Shown here piece after piece: positions 16,318 through 25,520 of a DNA stretch of 64,000 nt; the stretch's first letter is position 1; each line of letters opens with the position of its first letter. Origin of the DNA: Chryseobacterium sp. PMSZPI (GTDB taxonomy: Bacteria > Bacteroidota > Bacteroidia > Flavobacteriales > Weeksellaceae). The DNA lies in contig NZ_PIZV01000026.1 in NCBI RefSeq assembly GCF_002835665.1, forward strand, positions 1-64,000, in the 5' to 3' direction. Made by a program: the position numbers and the translations under genes. The notes under the pieces were generated by a model. That model was not told the DNA's origin and ran no database searches. It was given only the letters and a program-made list of their open reading frames with translations.

Positions 16318-17445
16318 ATGTATTTGAAGGAGCTTCACATCATATCATTCAATTATCCCTATCCTCCGTCTTACGGTGGTATTATTGATGTTTATTACAA
16401 GGTGAAGGCTTTATCAGATCTCGGCATTAAAATACATCTTCATTGTTTTGTAGATCGTATTCCCGAAAAAATCGATCCGGAGGTCCAAAGCATTACAGAA
16501 AATGTACTTTTTTACAAAAAGAAGAAAAACCCCTTCTTATATTTTTCATCTACTCCATTTGCATCTGTAATAAGAAATTCTGACGCATTATTTGATCATC
16601 TGGAGAGGATTAAAGCTCCTATCCTTTTTGAGGGATTACAAACCACAAAAATTATCGATCAATTACAAAAGAAAGAACATAAGCTCTTTCTTCGATTACA
16701 TAATAACGAAGCCGAATATTATAAAGGCCTTTCTTTTTCGGAAAAAAATCTTTTTAAAAAGATTATATACAGGTTGGAAGCCTTAAAATATAAAGGATAT
16801 CAGAAAAAACGCTTAAAGGAATTTAAAGCTGTTTTCTGTCTTTCTGAAAAAGAATATCAGGAGACTGAACTCTATTCTAAAAACGCAAAGCTTATTCATC
16901 TTTTCCATGGCAACCATCAGGTAAAAACCCTTAGCCAAAAGGGAGATTATTTTCTTTTCCATGGAGATTTAAGTACTGCTGACAATAAAAAGGCTGCAGA
17001 AGAAACAATCAAAGTATTCAAAAACCTTCCACAATACAGCCTTATTATTGCTTCTGATCGTGCTTCTGATGATCTCAAAAAGAAAATCAATACTATTGAA
17101 AACATCAGCTTGGTTCCCATTGAAAACAACAAAAATCTCAACCGTCTTTTTGAAAGGGCTCAAGCCAATATTTTACTTTCTTATCAAAATACAGGAACAA
17201 AAGTGAAACTTTTTAATGCATTGTATAATAGCCGATTTGTTATCATTAATCAAAATATTACAGATGATCCGTCTCTAATTAACTTATGCCTCTTTGCGTC
17301 CAATACAAAAAAACTCCGTCAACACATCATAGATGTTTCAGAGAAAGATTATAACGAAAATGAGATTAGAAAAGCAATTTTAGAAAGAAATTATTCTGAT
17401 GGTCCTAAGGCAGAGGCTATGGTGAAGATTATCTTTACAAATTAA
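16318..17445 (+). CDS. Glycosyltransferase (GT4-like)
   Basis: A 375-residue protein with a GT-B glycosyltransferase appearance. The N-terminal Rossmann part has FNYPYPPSYGGIIDVYYKVKALSDLGIKIHLH (split over about 10-42). The C-terminal half has the donor-binding region FERAQANILLSYQNTGTKVKLFNALYNSRFVI near 280-312. It probably transfers a sugar onto a surface polysaccharide or glycoprotein; substrate unknown. TACCTTTG (16297-16304), 13 bases before the ATG, matches the -7 element. Its 3' end overlaps the convergent GT9 gene by 11 bases. Confidence 0.75.
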   Translation: MYLKELHIISFNYPYPPSYGGIIDVYYKVKALSDLGIKIHLHCFVDRIPEKIDPEVQSITENVLFYKKKKNPFLYFSSTPFASVIRNSDALFDHLERIKAPILFEGLQTTKIIDQLQKKEHKLFLRLHNNEAEYYKGLSFSEKNLFKKIIYRLEALKYKGYQKKRLKEFKAVFCLSEKEYQETELYSKNAKLIHLFHGNHQVKTLSQKGDYFLFHGDLSTADNKKAAEETIKVFKNLPQYSLIIASDRASDDLKKKINTIENISLVPIENNKNLNRLFERAQANILLSYQNTGTKVKLFNALYNSRFVIINQNITDDPSLINLCLFASNTKKLRQHIIDVSEKDYNENEIRKAILERNYSDGPKAEAMVKIIFTN

Positions 17446-18406
17446 TCGCTTGTATTACTTTCCGGATATTGAGCTCTTCGAGACAAGCCCAATCTCCACG
17501 ATAACATTCTTTATCTCCAAAAACAGAACACGGTCTACAGGTAAGGTCTTTTACCTGAACAACATCATCTTCGCTCTGCCCAAAACCTAAAAATCCGGCA
17601 TAAGGATGAGTTGCTCCCCATATAGAAACACATCTCGTTCCCATCAAGCTGGCAAGGTGCATATTAGCCGAGTCCATGGAAATCATCAGTTCCAATTCAG
17701 AAATCTTATTAAGCTCTTCGGCAAGGCTTAATTTTCCGGCAAGACTTTTAGTATTGGGAATCTTTTTTTCCCAGTCTTCGAGAGTTTCCATCTCTTTTTT
17801 ACCTCCGCCGAAAAAATATATTGTATGTTTTTGCGCTAAAATCCTGACTAATTCATATGATTTTTCCAAAGGAAGCATTTTTCCTTTATGCTGGGCGAAA
17901 GGGGCAAAACCTATTCCGGATTTAGGTTCCGGGGAAGGTCTGAGTTGATGAGATAATTCTAATGTAAAGCCCATTTCACGAAAAACATCAGCATATCTTT
18001 CCACTGTTTTTCTCAGCTGAACTTTATTAAGATTCCAAACATCGGTAAGGTGCTCCTTTTCTTCTTTCCCTTTATTGATTTTAAAGACTTTTAATCCTTT
18101 TCTCCTATAGATTCTATCCAGGATTTTTGTTCGGATAACGTCATGAAGATTTGCAATACAATCCGGATTAAACTCTTTGATCAACTCATTACTCAATCTG
18201 CTTAGTCCAAAAAGCCCCTTGTAGTCGTCCAAATCAATTCCTTTGAATATAACATTGGGAATACCGGCAAATAAGGCTTCAAAATTTTTTCTAGAAACCA
18301 TAACAATCTCTACTTCGGGGTTTTGCTCAAGAAATTCCCTAAAAACAGGTACCGTCATAGCAACATCCCCAAAGGCAGAAAAGCGATATGCTAAAATTCT
18401 AGTCAC
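17435..18406 (-). CDS. Glycosyltransferase family 9 protein (heptosyltransferase-like)
   Basis: A 323-residue member of the ADP-heptose:LPS heptosyltransferase family (GT9), acting on the cytoplasmic face during lipopolysaccharide core synthesis. The N-terminus AYRFSAFGDVAMTVPVFREF and the donor-site block ISMDSANMHLASLMGTRCVSIWGATHPYAG (split over about 245-275) are diagnostic. It starts at a GTG 2 bases after the sufE stop codon and is probably translationally coupled to it. The N-terminus fits the family exactly at this GTG, so it is preferred. It overlaps the convergent GT gene by 11 bases. Sugar specificity unknown. Confidence 0.88.
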   Translation of the reverse strand: MTRILAYRFSAFGDVAMTVPVFREFLEQNPEVEIVMVSRKNFEALFAGIPNVIFKGIDLDDYKGLFGLSRLSNELIKEFNPDCIANLHDVIRTKILDRIYRRKGLKVFKINKGKEEKEHLTDVWNLNKVQLRKTVERYADVFREMGFTLELSHQLRPSPEPKSGIGFAPFAQHKGKMLPLEKSYELVRILAQKHTIYFFGGGKKEMETLEDWEKKIPNTKSLAGKLSLAEELNKISELELMISMDSANMHLASLMGTRCVSIWGATHPYAGFLGFGQSEDDVVQVKDLTCRPCSVFGDKECYRGDWACLEELNIRKVIQAINL

Positions 18407-18408
18407 GA

Positions 18409-18828
18409 TTATGATTTCAATTGATACGCTACCGCATAAAATTTAATTTGCTTCGTCATCGCCATTAATCCATTGGCTCTTGAAGGCGAAAGAAACTCCT
18501 GAAGACCAATTTCTGAGATAAACTCAAAATCTGAATCCAGAATTTCCTGGGTAGAATGTCCGCTATAAATACTTACCAAAAGAGAAACAATTCCCTTAGG
18601 AAGAATACCGTCTGAGTCCGCATTGAAGAAAAGCTTTCCATCTTTAAATTCAGCATCGATCCATACTTTGCTTTGGCAACCTTTAATAAGGTTCTCCTCT
18701 GTTTTCTTGTCTTCCGGAAGCCCTTTTAATTCTTTTCCAAGATCAATAATATATTCATATTTCTGCTCCCAATCGTCAAGAAAAGCAAATTCGTCGATAA
18801 TTTCCTGCTGTTTTTCCTTAATGGTCAT
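18409..18828 (-). CDS. sufE: SufE-family cysteine desulfuration protein
   Basis: A 139-residue sulfur-acceptor protein that takes persulfide from the cysteine desulfurase SufS for Fe-S cluster assembly. The key LIKGCQSKVW places Cys51, matching the acceptor cysteine of E. coli SufE. The ATG at 18828 is preferred; the frame extends to a TTG at 18837. No other suf gene is near. It sits upstream of, and almost abuts, a GT9 gene, so the two may be co-transcribed without functional connection. Confidence 0.93.
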   Translation of the reverse strand: MTIKEKQQEIIDEFAFLDDWEQKYEYIIDLGKELKGLPEDKKTEENLIKGCQSKVWIDAEFKDGKLFFNADSDGILPKGIVSLLVSIYSGHSTQEILDSDFEFISEIGLQEFLSPSRANGLMAMTKQIKFYAVAYQLKS

Positions 18829-18936
18829 TTTAATCAAATTTCTTTGTGCAAAGATAATAAATTATGCTTTAGGCAATAAGCACCAGATAGTAGACTTATT
18901 TTTCAAGCTCTTATGAAACCAGCCTTTTGTTTTTGC

Positions 18937-20049
18937 TCATTTTTTGGAAGTTATGGCCGAGCCTGCTTTTTGAAAAACCTGTAATAATTTTATTTCTTCA
19001 TTCTCCCAACAAAGAACGTTTGAAGCTTTTTCCAGTTCTTCCTGATAATTTTTTCTTCCTTTACTTAAAACATTTTTTACTGCTGCAGCTATATTTTCAG
19101 GCTGATGATCTCTAATTATTTCTCCGACATCAAACTGATTTTTAATATTCCGCATTTCGGGAAGATTAGATAAAATTAAAGGAACCCTTGATTGAATACA
19201 GTCCAGAACTTTATTCGGCAGAGAATAAAGATAACTGTCTCCCCCATTCTCTTCAATACTCATTCCAACATCGGCTGTTACGGTTATCTTTCTTAAATCT
19301 TCCGGCTTTAATTTGCCTAAAAACTGAACTTTATGTTGAAGATTTTCCCGGATAACAAGATTTTCATATTCTTCTTTTCTTGGACCATCTCCGGCTATTT
19401 TGAAAATCACTCCTTCAAGATGATGCATTGCCATAATCGCTTTATCAATTCCTCGGAAAGGATTAAGGGCTCCTTGATATAAAAATATTTTGGGATTATT
19501 TTCCGGAATTTCTGCAGTAAAATTTAGTTTTCTTGGTGCATTTTGAACAACTACAGGGTTTATTCCATATTTTTTATGAAACCAATCAGCATAACTTTTG
19601 CTGGCAGTAATCATCCATCTAAGTTTCGGAACAATTTTCTTTTCTGCATACCGCCATACTTTTTGTGACATTTTGCCCTGAATGGCAGGCATTTCTGAAA
19701 AAATTTCATGACTATCAAAAACCAATGGAATATTTAATTTTTGAGAAATAAGATAATTGGATACCAAGGCATCAAGATCATTGGCATGAAGAATCGTATT
19801 CTGATCCGCTTTGTTTTTTAATTCGTGATACAATTTCCAATTGAATTCAAAATAACCGGTTTTCAGATTTTTTGAATCCAAATGTATTCTTGAAAAAGGA
19901 TATGGACGCTGCATCTCCTCAGCTCCTTTCCAATCATTTCCGATAAGTTCAATATCATATCCGTTTTCATAAAGAGTCCGGCAGACCTTTTCAATACGTT
20001 GGTCCGTATACAGATTACTAAAAGCAGATGTGATTATTTTTTTTTTCAT
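18937..20049 (-). CDS. Glycosyltransferase family 4 protein
   Basis: A 370-residue GT-B glycosyltransferase. Visible landmarks are the N-terminal TSAFSNLYTDQRIEKVCRTLYENGYDIELIG, FDSHEIFSEMPAIQG, the donor domain KIFLYQGALNPFRGIDKAI and MSIEENGGDSYLYSLPNKVLDCIQSRVPLIL near the C-terminus. Probably used for capsule, LPS or protein glycans; the exact sugar is unknown. Its ATG overlaps the stop of the small membrane gene upstream (TGATG), so the pair is translationally coupled. Confidence 0.88.
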   Translation of the reverse strand: MKKKIITSAFSNLYTDQRIEKVCRTLYENGYDIELIGNDWKGAEEMQRPYPFSRIHLDSKNLKTGYFEFNWKLYHELKNKADQNTILHANDLDALVSNYLISQKLNIPLVFDSHEIFSEMPAIQGKMSQKVWRYAEKKIVPKLRWMITASKSYADWFHKKYGINPVVVQNAPRKLNFTAEIPENNPKIFLYQGALNPFRGIDKAIMAMHHLEGVIFKIAGDGPRKEEYENLVIRENLQHKVQFLGKLKPEDLRKITVTADVGMSIEENGGDSYLYSLPNKVLDCIQSRVPLILSNLPEMRNIKNQFDVGEIIRDHQPENIAAAVKNVLSKGRKNYQEELEKASNVLCWENEEIKLLQVFQKAGSAITSKK

Positions 20050-20276
20050 CAGGATTTCTTTCCTAATAGCAAATGATAGATCTGAATAAAACAGATGAGT
20101 CCGTTAGGAATGATTACCGGCCATAACGGCTCACTAAAAAAGAAGCCATAGATGACAAAACAAATACAACCTATCATATTGACAATTCTGATTTTTCTTA
20201 CATCTTTCAGTATGAAACTCAGCACGATAAAAACTGAGGCAGAATATCCAATATAAGTAGTAATTTCAGGATTCAT
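20049..20276 (-). CDS. Small YgjV/PQ-loop-like membrane protein
   Basis: A 75-residue protein with three predicted membrane helices (about 7-24, 32-48, 51-68). The pattern, IGYSASVFIVLSFILKDVRKIRIVNMIGCICFVIYG, resembles the bacterial YgjV family within the PQ-loop/SemiSWEET fold. Relatives in Bacteroidota are often mislabelled as uroporphyrinogen decarboxylase; nothing here supports that. It is coupled to the downstream glycosyltransferase by a one-base overlap. Function unknown; a half-transporter that dimerises is possible. Confidence 0.65.
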   Translation of the reverse strand: MNPEITTYIGYSASVFIVLSFILKDVRKIRIVNMIGCICFVIYGFFFSEPLWPVIIPNGLICFIQIYHLLLGKKS

Positions 20277-20352
20277 GAGGAATTTTTAAGGATAACAAAC
20301 TTAATCATTTTCAAGAAGATAATAAAATTTTTTACTGCCATAAAGTCATTAA

Positions 20353-20382
20353 TTGATTTTTGGTAAAATATTTGTAATTTAG
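20353..20382 (+). promoter_or_regulatory. Candidate clpC promoter
   Basis: TTG (20353-20355), 19-base spacer, TAATTTAG (20375-20382), one mismatch from TAnnTTTG. It lies 46 bases before the preferred clpC ATG. No CtsR-type heptad operator is visible. Confidence 0.5.
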
Positions 20383-20428
20383 ATAATGAATAAAAAGCAA
20401 CGTTGCTTTTATTCTAATGAGATATATT

Positions 20429-22966
20429 ATGGATTATAAGTTTTCACAAGGTTTGAGCCAGGTGTTCAAACAAAGCAAAAGCGAAGCTAAGAGGCTGAAA
20501 AGTGAATTTCTTAATACAGAACATCTACTTTTAGGTATTATAAAAACGGAAAACTCTGCAAAAGAAATCCTTCAAAACCTCAATGCGGATTTAACACAAA
20601 TCAGAAGAAAAATTGAAACTTTAAATACAGCAAGTCTTAATCCTATTTCTGAAGAGGTTACCAATATTTCTTTCACTAAGATGGCAGATCATGCCATTAA
20701 ACGTGCTGAGTTAGAATGCCGACAATATAAAAGCAATGAAATTAATACCGTTCACCTGCTTTTAGGTATTCTTTATAAATATGAGGACCCTACTTCAAAT
20801 ATACTAGGAGCTTACGATATCGACTATGAAGGAGTTTCAAGAGAATATCAAACCATGCTTAAAAATTCCGGGCAGGCACCACAAATGAGTGCTTATGATG
20901 ACGATGATGAAAGAGAGGAATTTGAGCAAATGAGAAAGCCTACAGGCAACTTAGGCTCTGCAAAAAGTAAAACACCTACTTTGGATAACTTTGGTAGAGA
21001 CCTTACTGCTCTGGCAAGAGACGGAAAATTAGACCCCGTTATCGGACGTGAAAAAGAAATTGAGAGAGTTTCTCAGATCTTATCCCGCAGAAAGAAAAAC
21101 AACCCGCTTCTTATCGGAGAACCCGGAGTTGGTAAATCTGCGATTGCGGAAGGTTTAGCTTTAAGAATTCAACAGAAAAAGGTATCAAGAGTTCTTTACG
21201 GAAAACGAGTGATTACTTTGGATCTGGCAAGTTTAGTAGCCGGAACAAAATACCGTGGTCAGTTTGAAGAAAGAATGAAAGCCATCATGACAGAGTTGGA
21301 AAAAAACAGAGATGTCATCTTATTTATTGATGAGCTTCATACAATTGTAGGTGCAGGAAGTTCTACAGGAAGTTTAGATGCCTCCAATATGTTTAAACCA
21401 GCCTTAGCAAGAGGTGAAATCCAATGCATCGGAGCCACTACTTTGGATGAGTATCGTCAATATATAGAAAAAGATGGTGCTCTGGAAAGAAGATTTCAAA
21501 AAGTAATGGTGGAACCTACTTCTATTGATGAAACGATTCAGATCTTAAATCAGATTAAAGACAAGTATGAAGAACATCACAATGTAATTTATACCCCTGA
21601 AGCCATTGCTGCATGTGTCAATTTGACATCAAGATATATTACGGACCGTTTCCTACCGGACAAAGCTATTGATGCTATGGACGAAGCAGGATCACGCGTT
21701 TATATCAAGAATATGAAAGTTCCTACTGAAATCATTGATTTTGAGAAAAAAATCGAAGATATCAAAGAACTGAAACAAAAAGCAGTAAAAGCACAGGATT
21801 ATCTTGAAGCCAGAAAACTTAAAGACGAAGAAGAACGTCTTCAAATGGAACTAAATGCCGCTCAGGAAAAATGGGATAAGGATGTAAAAGAGAAAAAAGA
21901 AACGGTAACTGAAGAAAATGTAGCTGAAGTCGTTTCTATGATGAGTGGAGTTCCGGTAACGAAAGTTGGTAAAAATGAGCTTGATAAACTAGCTCAGATG
22001 GATGGAAAACTGAACGGAAAAGTAATCGGTCAGGAAGATGCTGTGAAAAAAGTAGTAAAAGCTATTCAAAGAAACAGAGCAGGTCTTAAAGATCCTAATC
22101 GTCCAATTGGTACATTCATTTTCTTAGGAACAACAGGAGTTGGTAAAACCGAGTTGGCTAAGGTAATGGCAAGAGAATTATTTGATTCGGATGAAGCATT
22201 AATCAGAATTGACATGAGTGAATATATGGAAAAATTTGCCGTGTCGAGGTTAGTAGGTGCGCCTCCGGGATACGTAGGATACGAAGAAGGAGGTCAGTTA
22301 ACAGAGGCTGTAAGAAGAAAGCCTTATGCTGTGGTTCTTTTGGACGAGATTGAAAAAGCTCATCCGGATGTATTCAATATTTTGTTACAGATCCTTGATG
22401 AAGGTCACGTTACAGATAGTTTAGGTAGAAAAATTGACTTTAGAAATACCATTATCATCCTTACTTCCAATATCGGAACAAGAGATCTTAAAGATTTCGG
22501 AGATGGTGTAGGATTTGGTACTTCTGCTAAAAAGTCAAGCTCAGATAACAGAGCGAGAAGCACAATTGAAAATGCACTTAAAAAAGCATTTGCCCCTGAG
22601 TTCTTAAACAGAATTGATGATATTATTATTTTCAACTCTCTTGAGCAAAATGATATTAAGAAAATCATCGATCTTGAGTTGAACAAGCTTTATGGCAGAC
22701 TTGAAAAATTAGGTTATAAGGTAGAATTAACTGAAGAAGCGAAGGACTTTATTTCTGAAAAAGGATGGGATAAAGATTTTGGTGCAAGACCATTAAAACG
22801 AGCTATCCAGAAATACATTGAAGATCTATTGGCAGAAATGCTGGTAAATAAACAATTGAATGAAGGAGAAACCGTAGTTCTTGACCTTAATGAAGCGAAA
22901 GACGGGTTGGCTGGTAAAACTTCAAAGCCTAAGAAATCAGCAGCTGAGAAGTCTTCTCAATCTTAA
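20429..22966 (+). CDS. clpC: ATP-dependent Clp protease ATP-binding subunit ClpC
   Basis: An 845-residue Hsp100 unfoldase that feeds substrates to ClpP. The N-domain (about 1-145) contains the two Clp_N repeats. AAA-1 has Walker A GEPGVGKSA and Walker B VILFIDELHT. A UVR motif (EARKLKDEEERLQME, about 455-470) lies in the middle region. AAA-2 has GTTGVGKTELAKV and VVLLDEIEKAHPDVFN. The C-terminus is Ser/Lys/Ala rich. Together these mark ClpC rather than ClpB or ClpA. The start at 20429 (MDYKFSQGL) is preferred over an ATG at 20417 because it matches the family N-terminus. Confidence 0.96.
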   Translation: MDYKFSQGLSQVFKQSKSEAKRLKSEFLNTEHLLLGIIKTENSAKEILQNLNADLTQIRRKIETLNTASLNPISEEVTNISFTKMADHAIKRAELECRQYKSNEINTVHLLLGILYKYEDPTSNILGAYDIDYEGVSREYQTMLKNSGQAPQMSAYDDDDEREEFEQMRKPTGNLGSAKSKTPTLDNFGRDLTALARDGKLDPVIGREKEIERVSQILSRRKKNNPLLIGEPGVGKSAIAEGLALRIQQKKVSRVLYGKRVITLDLASLVAGTKYRGQFEERMKAIMTELEKNRDVILFIDELHTIVGAGSSTGSLDASNMFKPALARGEIQCIGATTLDEYRQYIEKDGALERRFQKVMVEPTSIDETIQILNQIKDKYEEHHNVIYTPEAIAACVNLTSRYITDRFLPDKAIDAMDEAGSRVYIKNMKVPTEIIDFEKKIEDIKELKQKAVKAQDYLEARKLKDEEERLQMELNAAQEKWDKDVKEKKETVTEENVAEVVSMMSGVPVTKVGKNELDKLAQMDGKLNGKVIGQEDAVKKVVKAIQRNRAGLKDPNRPIGTFIFLGTTGVGKTELAKVMARELFDSDEALIRIDMSEYMEKFAVSRLVGAPPGYVGYEEGGQLTEAVRRKPYAVVLLDEIEKAHPDVFNILLQILDEGHVTDSLGRKIDFRNTIIILTSNIGTRDLKDFGDGVGFGTSAKKSSSDNRARSTIENALKKAFAPEFLNRIDDIIIFNSLEQNDIKKIIDLELNKLYGRLEKLGYKVELTEEAKDFISEKGWDKDFGARPLKRAIQKYIEDLLAEMLVNKQLNEGETVVLDLNEAKDGLAGKTSKPKKSAAEKSSQS

Positions 22967-22987
22967 ATAAATAATTTAATTTCAATA

Positions 22988-23017
22988 AAAAAGCACCAGA
23001 ATTTCCTGGTGCTTTTT
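22988..23017 (+). terminator. Terminator after clpC
   Basis: AAAAAGCACCAG (22988-22999) pairs with CTGGTGCTTTTT (23006-23017) around a 6-base loop. A-run and T-run on both sides. Confidence 0.9.
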
Positions 23018-23033
23018 GCTTTTTATAAGTTTC

Positions 23034-23093
23034 GGCTAAAGCCAATTTGATTTTAATGTTTTTAATAGATGGGCTAAAGCCTATCTCTATTAA
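23034..23093. repeat. GGCTAAAGCC palindromic repeat pair
   Basis: GGCTAAAGCC occurs at 23034-23043 and 23072-23081. The second copy sits inside a larger imperfect palindrome (TTTAATAGAtg...ctCTATTAAA, 23060-23093). It fills non-coding DNA between clpC and the outer-membrane protein gene and looks like a REP-type dispersed element. No ORF or promoter is evident. Confidence 0.5.
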
Positions 23094-23194
23094 ATATTAC
23101 CACTACAATATTAGAATGATCTACGTTAATCCGCAAAATCTGTGAGATTATATTTTTAAAAACATCAAGATTCTTCCTGTGAAGTTAAACAAGA

Positions 23195-23722
23195 TTAAAG
23201 CCCTACCACAAAGCCGATATTCGGAATCAGCCCACTCGAAAATACACTTGAGTTTTCTTTCCAAAGAACATTATACATCAATCCTATCTGCATAAAAGAG
23301 TTATTTCCGATTCTTTGCATATAACCTCCTCCAAGATATAAAGCATTTTCTTCCCTATTATATTTGTAATCATAGTACTTATCTTTATAATTGACAAAAT
23401 AATGCTGAAAATTCGCTCCTAAATAAAAAGATCTTCCGATATAATAATTGGCAAAAGGACCAACCCCAAACATTGTCGATCTATAATAATCCGAGGTTTG
23501 CCATGACACGCTTCCCACAACTCCTGCTTCAAGGTCATTGGTAAGTCTGTAACCTACTCTTGGAGACGCCTGTAGATTAAAAGAGCTATTGCTTCCAAAT
23601 CCTAATCCAATTCCACCTCCGAATGTCCATCGGTTATTTTCCTGAGCGGGTGTTCCTACAGAAATCTGGGAAGAAGCTAACCCTGAGATAATTAGCATCA
23701 ATGGAATAATAATTTTTTTCAT
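23195..23722 (-). CDS. Small outer-membrane beta-barrel protein
   Basis: A 175-residue protein with a signal peptide (MKKIIIPLMLIISGLASSQ). The mature part alternates polar and hydrophobic residues with many Gly/Tyr/Asn, e.g. FGGGIGLGFGSNSSFNLQASPRVGYRL and LYLGGGYMQRIGNNSFMQIGLMYN. This is an OmpA/OmpX-like 8-stranded barrel of the type often found in Bacteroidota. No function beyond the outer-membrane location is inferred. The stop codon is followed by the spacer carrying GGCTAAAGCC repeats. No partner gene. Confidence 0.8.
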   Translation of the reverse strand: MKKIIIPLMLIISGLASSQISVGTPAQENNRWTFGGGIGLGFGSNSSFNLQASPRVGYRLTNDLEAGVVGSVSWQTSDYYRSTMFGVGPFANYYIGRSFYLGANFQHYFVNYKDKYYDYKYNREENALYLGGGYMQRIGNNSFMQIGLMYNVLWKENSSVFSSGLIPNIGFVVGL

Positions 23723-23899
23723 ATCTAAATTTTATTTTAAAGGTGTTATGCCATCGTTGTATGTTCATAAATGGCAGTTTTGTATTAATATCGTTTTTAT
23801 CAATGTTTAAAATTATGGTTTTTTTACGAATTTTTTAGTTGTATTTTTGCCGCATCAAACTAAGAACTCCCGTTAAGAGTTTCGTAAAATTGAAATACA

Positions 23900-25087
23900 A
23901 TGAAAATAGTAGTAGGCCTCTCCGGAGGTGTAGATTCCAGTGTTACAGCATATTTGCTACAACAACAAGGACACGATGTAGTGGCTTTGTTTATGAGAAA
24001 CTGGAATGATGCTTCGGTAACATTGGAAGACGAATGTCCTTGGATCGAAGATAGTAATGATGCCTTAATGGTAGCCCAAAAACTGGGTATTCCTTTTCAG
24101 GTAATTGATATGAGCGACCTTTACAAGGAACGTATCGTTGATTATATGTTTGCCGAATACGAGAAAGGAAGAACTCCCAACCCGGATGTTTTATGTAATA
24201 GAGAAGTAAAATTCGATGTTTTCATGAAAACGGCTATGTCACTAGGTGCCGATAAGGTTGCCACAGGACATTATGCAAGGGTAAATTCAACTTTTGATGA
24301 AAATGGTAAAGAGGTTTTTCATCTTTTAGCAGGAAAAGACAACAATAAGGATCAGTCTTATTTCCTTTGTCAATTGAGTCAGGATCAGTTATCTAAAGCT
24401 TTATTCCCTATCGGAGAATTGACTAAACCTCAGGTAAGGGAAATTGCTAAAGAAATCGGACTTGTAACTGCTGATAAAAAAGATTCTCAGGGATTGTGTT
24501 TTATCGGAAAAGTAAGTCTTCCTCAATTTTTACAACAACAATTAAAACCTAATGAGGGTGAAATTGTAGAAATTTTCAAAGATTCACCTCTATTTTCAGG
24601 AGAAAAACCAGCATTTTCAACGAAAGAAGAGGAACTTGAATTTTTATCAAAAAAGATCAATTATAAAAAGGCTGACGGAAAAGTTATCGGGAAGCACCAA
24701 GGCGCCCAATTTTTCACGATCGGACAAAGCAAGGGCTTAGGAATAGGCGGGCATAAGGAAAGCTGTTTTATCGTATCCAGAGATATGGAAAACAATATCC
24801 TTTTCGTAGGAGAAGGAAGTCATTTCCCGGGTTTATATAAAAAAGCCCTAAAAATTGATAATTCCGAATTGCATTGGGTGCGTGAAGATATGAGATTGAA
24901 AAATGGTGAATCTATGGAAGTAATGGCAAGATTCAGATATAGACAGCCTTTACAAAAAGCAAATCTATATCAGTTTGAAAATGCTTTTTATGTGGAATTT
25001 GATGAACCTCAATCTGCTATTGCTGAAGGACAGTTTGCTTCATGGTATATAGAAGAGGAGCTTGTCGGAAGTGGTGTGATTTCATAG
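23900..25087 (+). CDS. mnmA: tRNA-specific 2-thiouridylase MnmA
   Basis: A 395-residue enzyme that thiolates U34 of tRNA-Lys/Glu/Gln wobble positions using persulfide sulfur. The PP-loop SGGVDSS is at residues 8-14. The catalytic Cys99 is in [12 protein letters not shown] and the persulfide Cys200 is in [10 protein letters not shown] further GQFFTIGQ-like block and C-terminal PUA-like barrel follow. Functional partner of mnmG later in this window, since both modify U34. TATTTTTG at 23842-23849 is a possible -7 element. Confidence 0.96.
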   Translation: MKIVVGLSGGVDSSVTAYLLQQQGHDVVALFMRNWNDASVTLEDECPWIEDSNDALMVAQKLGIPFQVIDMSDLYKERIVDYMFAEYEKGRTPNPDVLCNREVKFDVFMKTAMSLGADKVATGHYARVNSTFDENGKEVFHLLAGKDNNKDQSYFLCQLSQDQLSKALFPIGELTKPQVREIAKEIGLVTADKKDSQGLCFIGKVSLPQFLQQQLKPNEGEIVEIFKDSPLFSGEKPAFSTKEEELEFLSKKINYKKADGKVIGKHQGAQFFTIGQSKGLGIGGHKESCFIVSRDMENNILFVGEGSHFPGLYKKALKIDNSELHWVREDMRLKNGESMEVMARFRYRQPLQKANLYQFENAFYVEFDEPQSAIAEGQFASWYIEEELVGSGVIS

Positions 25088-25112
25088 AAAAATCAATATT
25101 AACAATACAACT

Positions 25113-25143
25113 ATAAGCCCGGAACTATTTGGTTTCGGGTTTA
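25113..25143 (+). terminator. Probable terminator after mnmA
   Basis: ATAAGCCCGGAAC (from 25113) pairs with wobbles to GTTTCGGGTTTAT ending near 25143, followed by a moderately T-rich tract. Confidence 0.6.
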
Positions 25144-25157
25144 TTCTTATATGTTTT

Positions 25158-25508
25158 TTACTTGATTTGATTCTTGAAATAAAATTGAATAACCAACACT
25201 CCTACAATACATTCTAAAATTAAAATCATCATTAAAAAACCAATAGGTCTGCCCAGTAATAATCCTCTTATCAGCTTTATTATTCCCAAAACGAAAATGC
25301 CGCTCATCCCGTAAAATGTTATTTTTGAAATTGATTCCTTAGCTATTTTTAAAAGAAAAATCGAACTATAGAATCCAAGCAAAAGAATTAAATAAAACGT
25401 TAAAAATTCCGGACCTTTTAAGGTAATTGGATTGAACGTATCATGTTCTCCAAAAAGCCATATAAAACTTAGCAGAACCGGAATCGAATGAATGATTATC
25501 TTTTTCAT
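25158..25508 (-). CDS. Hypothetical four-helix membrane protein
   Basis: A 116-residue protein consisting mostly of four hydrophobic helices (about 5-20, 31-53, 62-82, 90-111). The N-terminal helix could instead act as a signal anchor. No conserved polar or catalytic motif is seen. It lies 12 bases after the Cys/Gly-rich GRDP-like gene on the same strand and is probably co-transcribed with it. No family recognised. Confidence 0.65.
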   Translation of the reverse strand: MKKIIIHSIPVLLSFIWLFGEHDTFNPITLKGPEFLTFYLILLLGFYSSIFLLKIAKESISKITFYGMSGIFVLGIIKLIRGLLLGRPIGFLMMILILECIVGVLVIQFYFKNQIK

Positions 25509-25520
25509 AATTTTTATTTT

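Noticed and set aside
16098..16388. A + strand ORF of 96 residues across the tRNA
   Set aside because: It translates the tRNA-Val sequence (GSGVRIPQDPQ is a typical tRNA read-through artefact) and its terminator. Not a gene.
18409..20276. A polysaccharide biosynthesis island by horizontal transfer
   Set aside because: Three glycosyltransferases surround sufE, but base use looks like the neighbours, and no wzx/wzy, integrase or direct repeats are seen.
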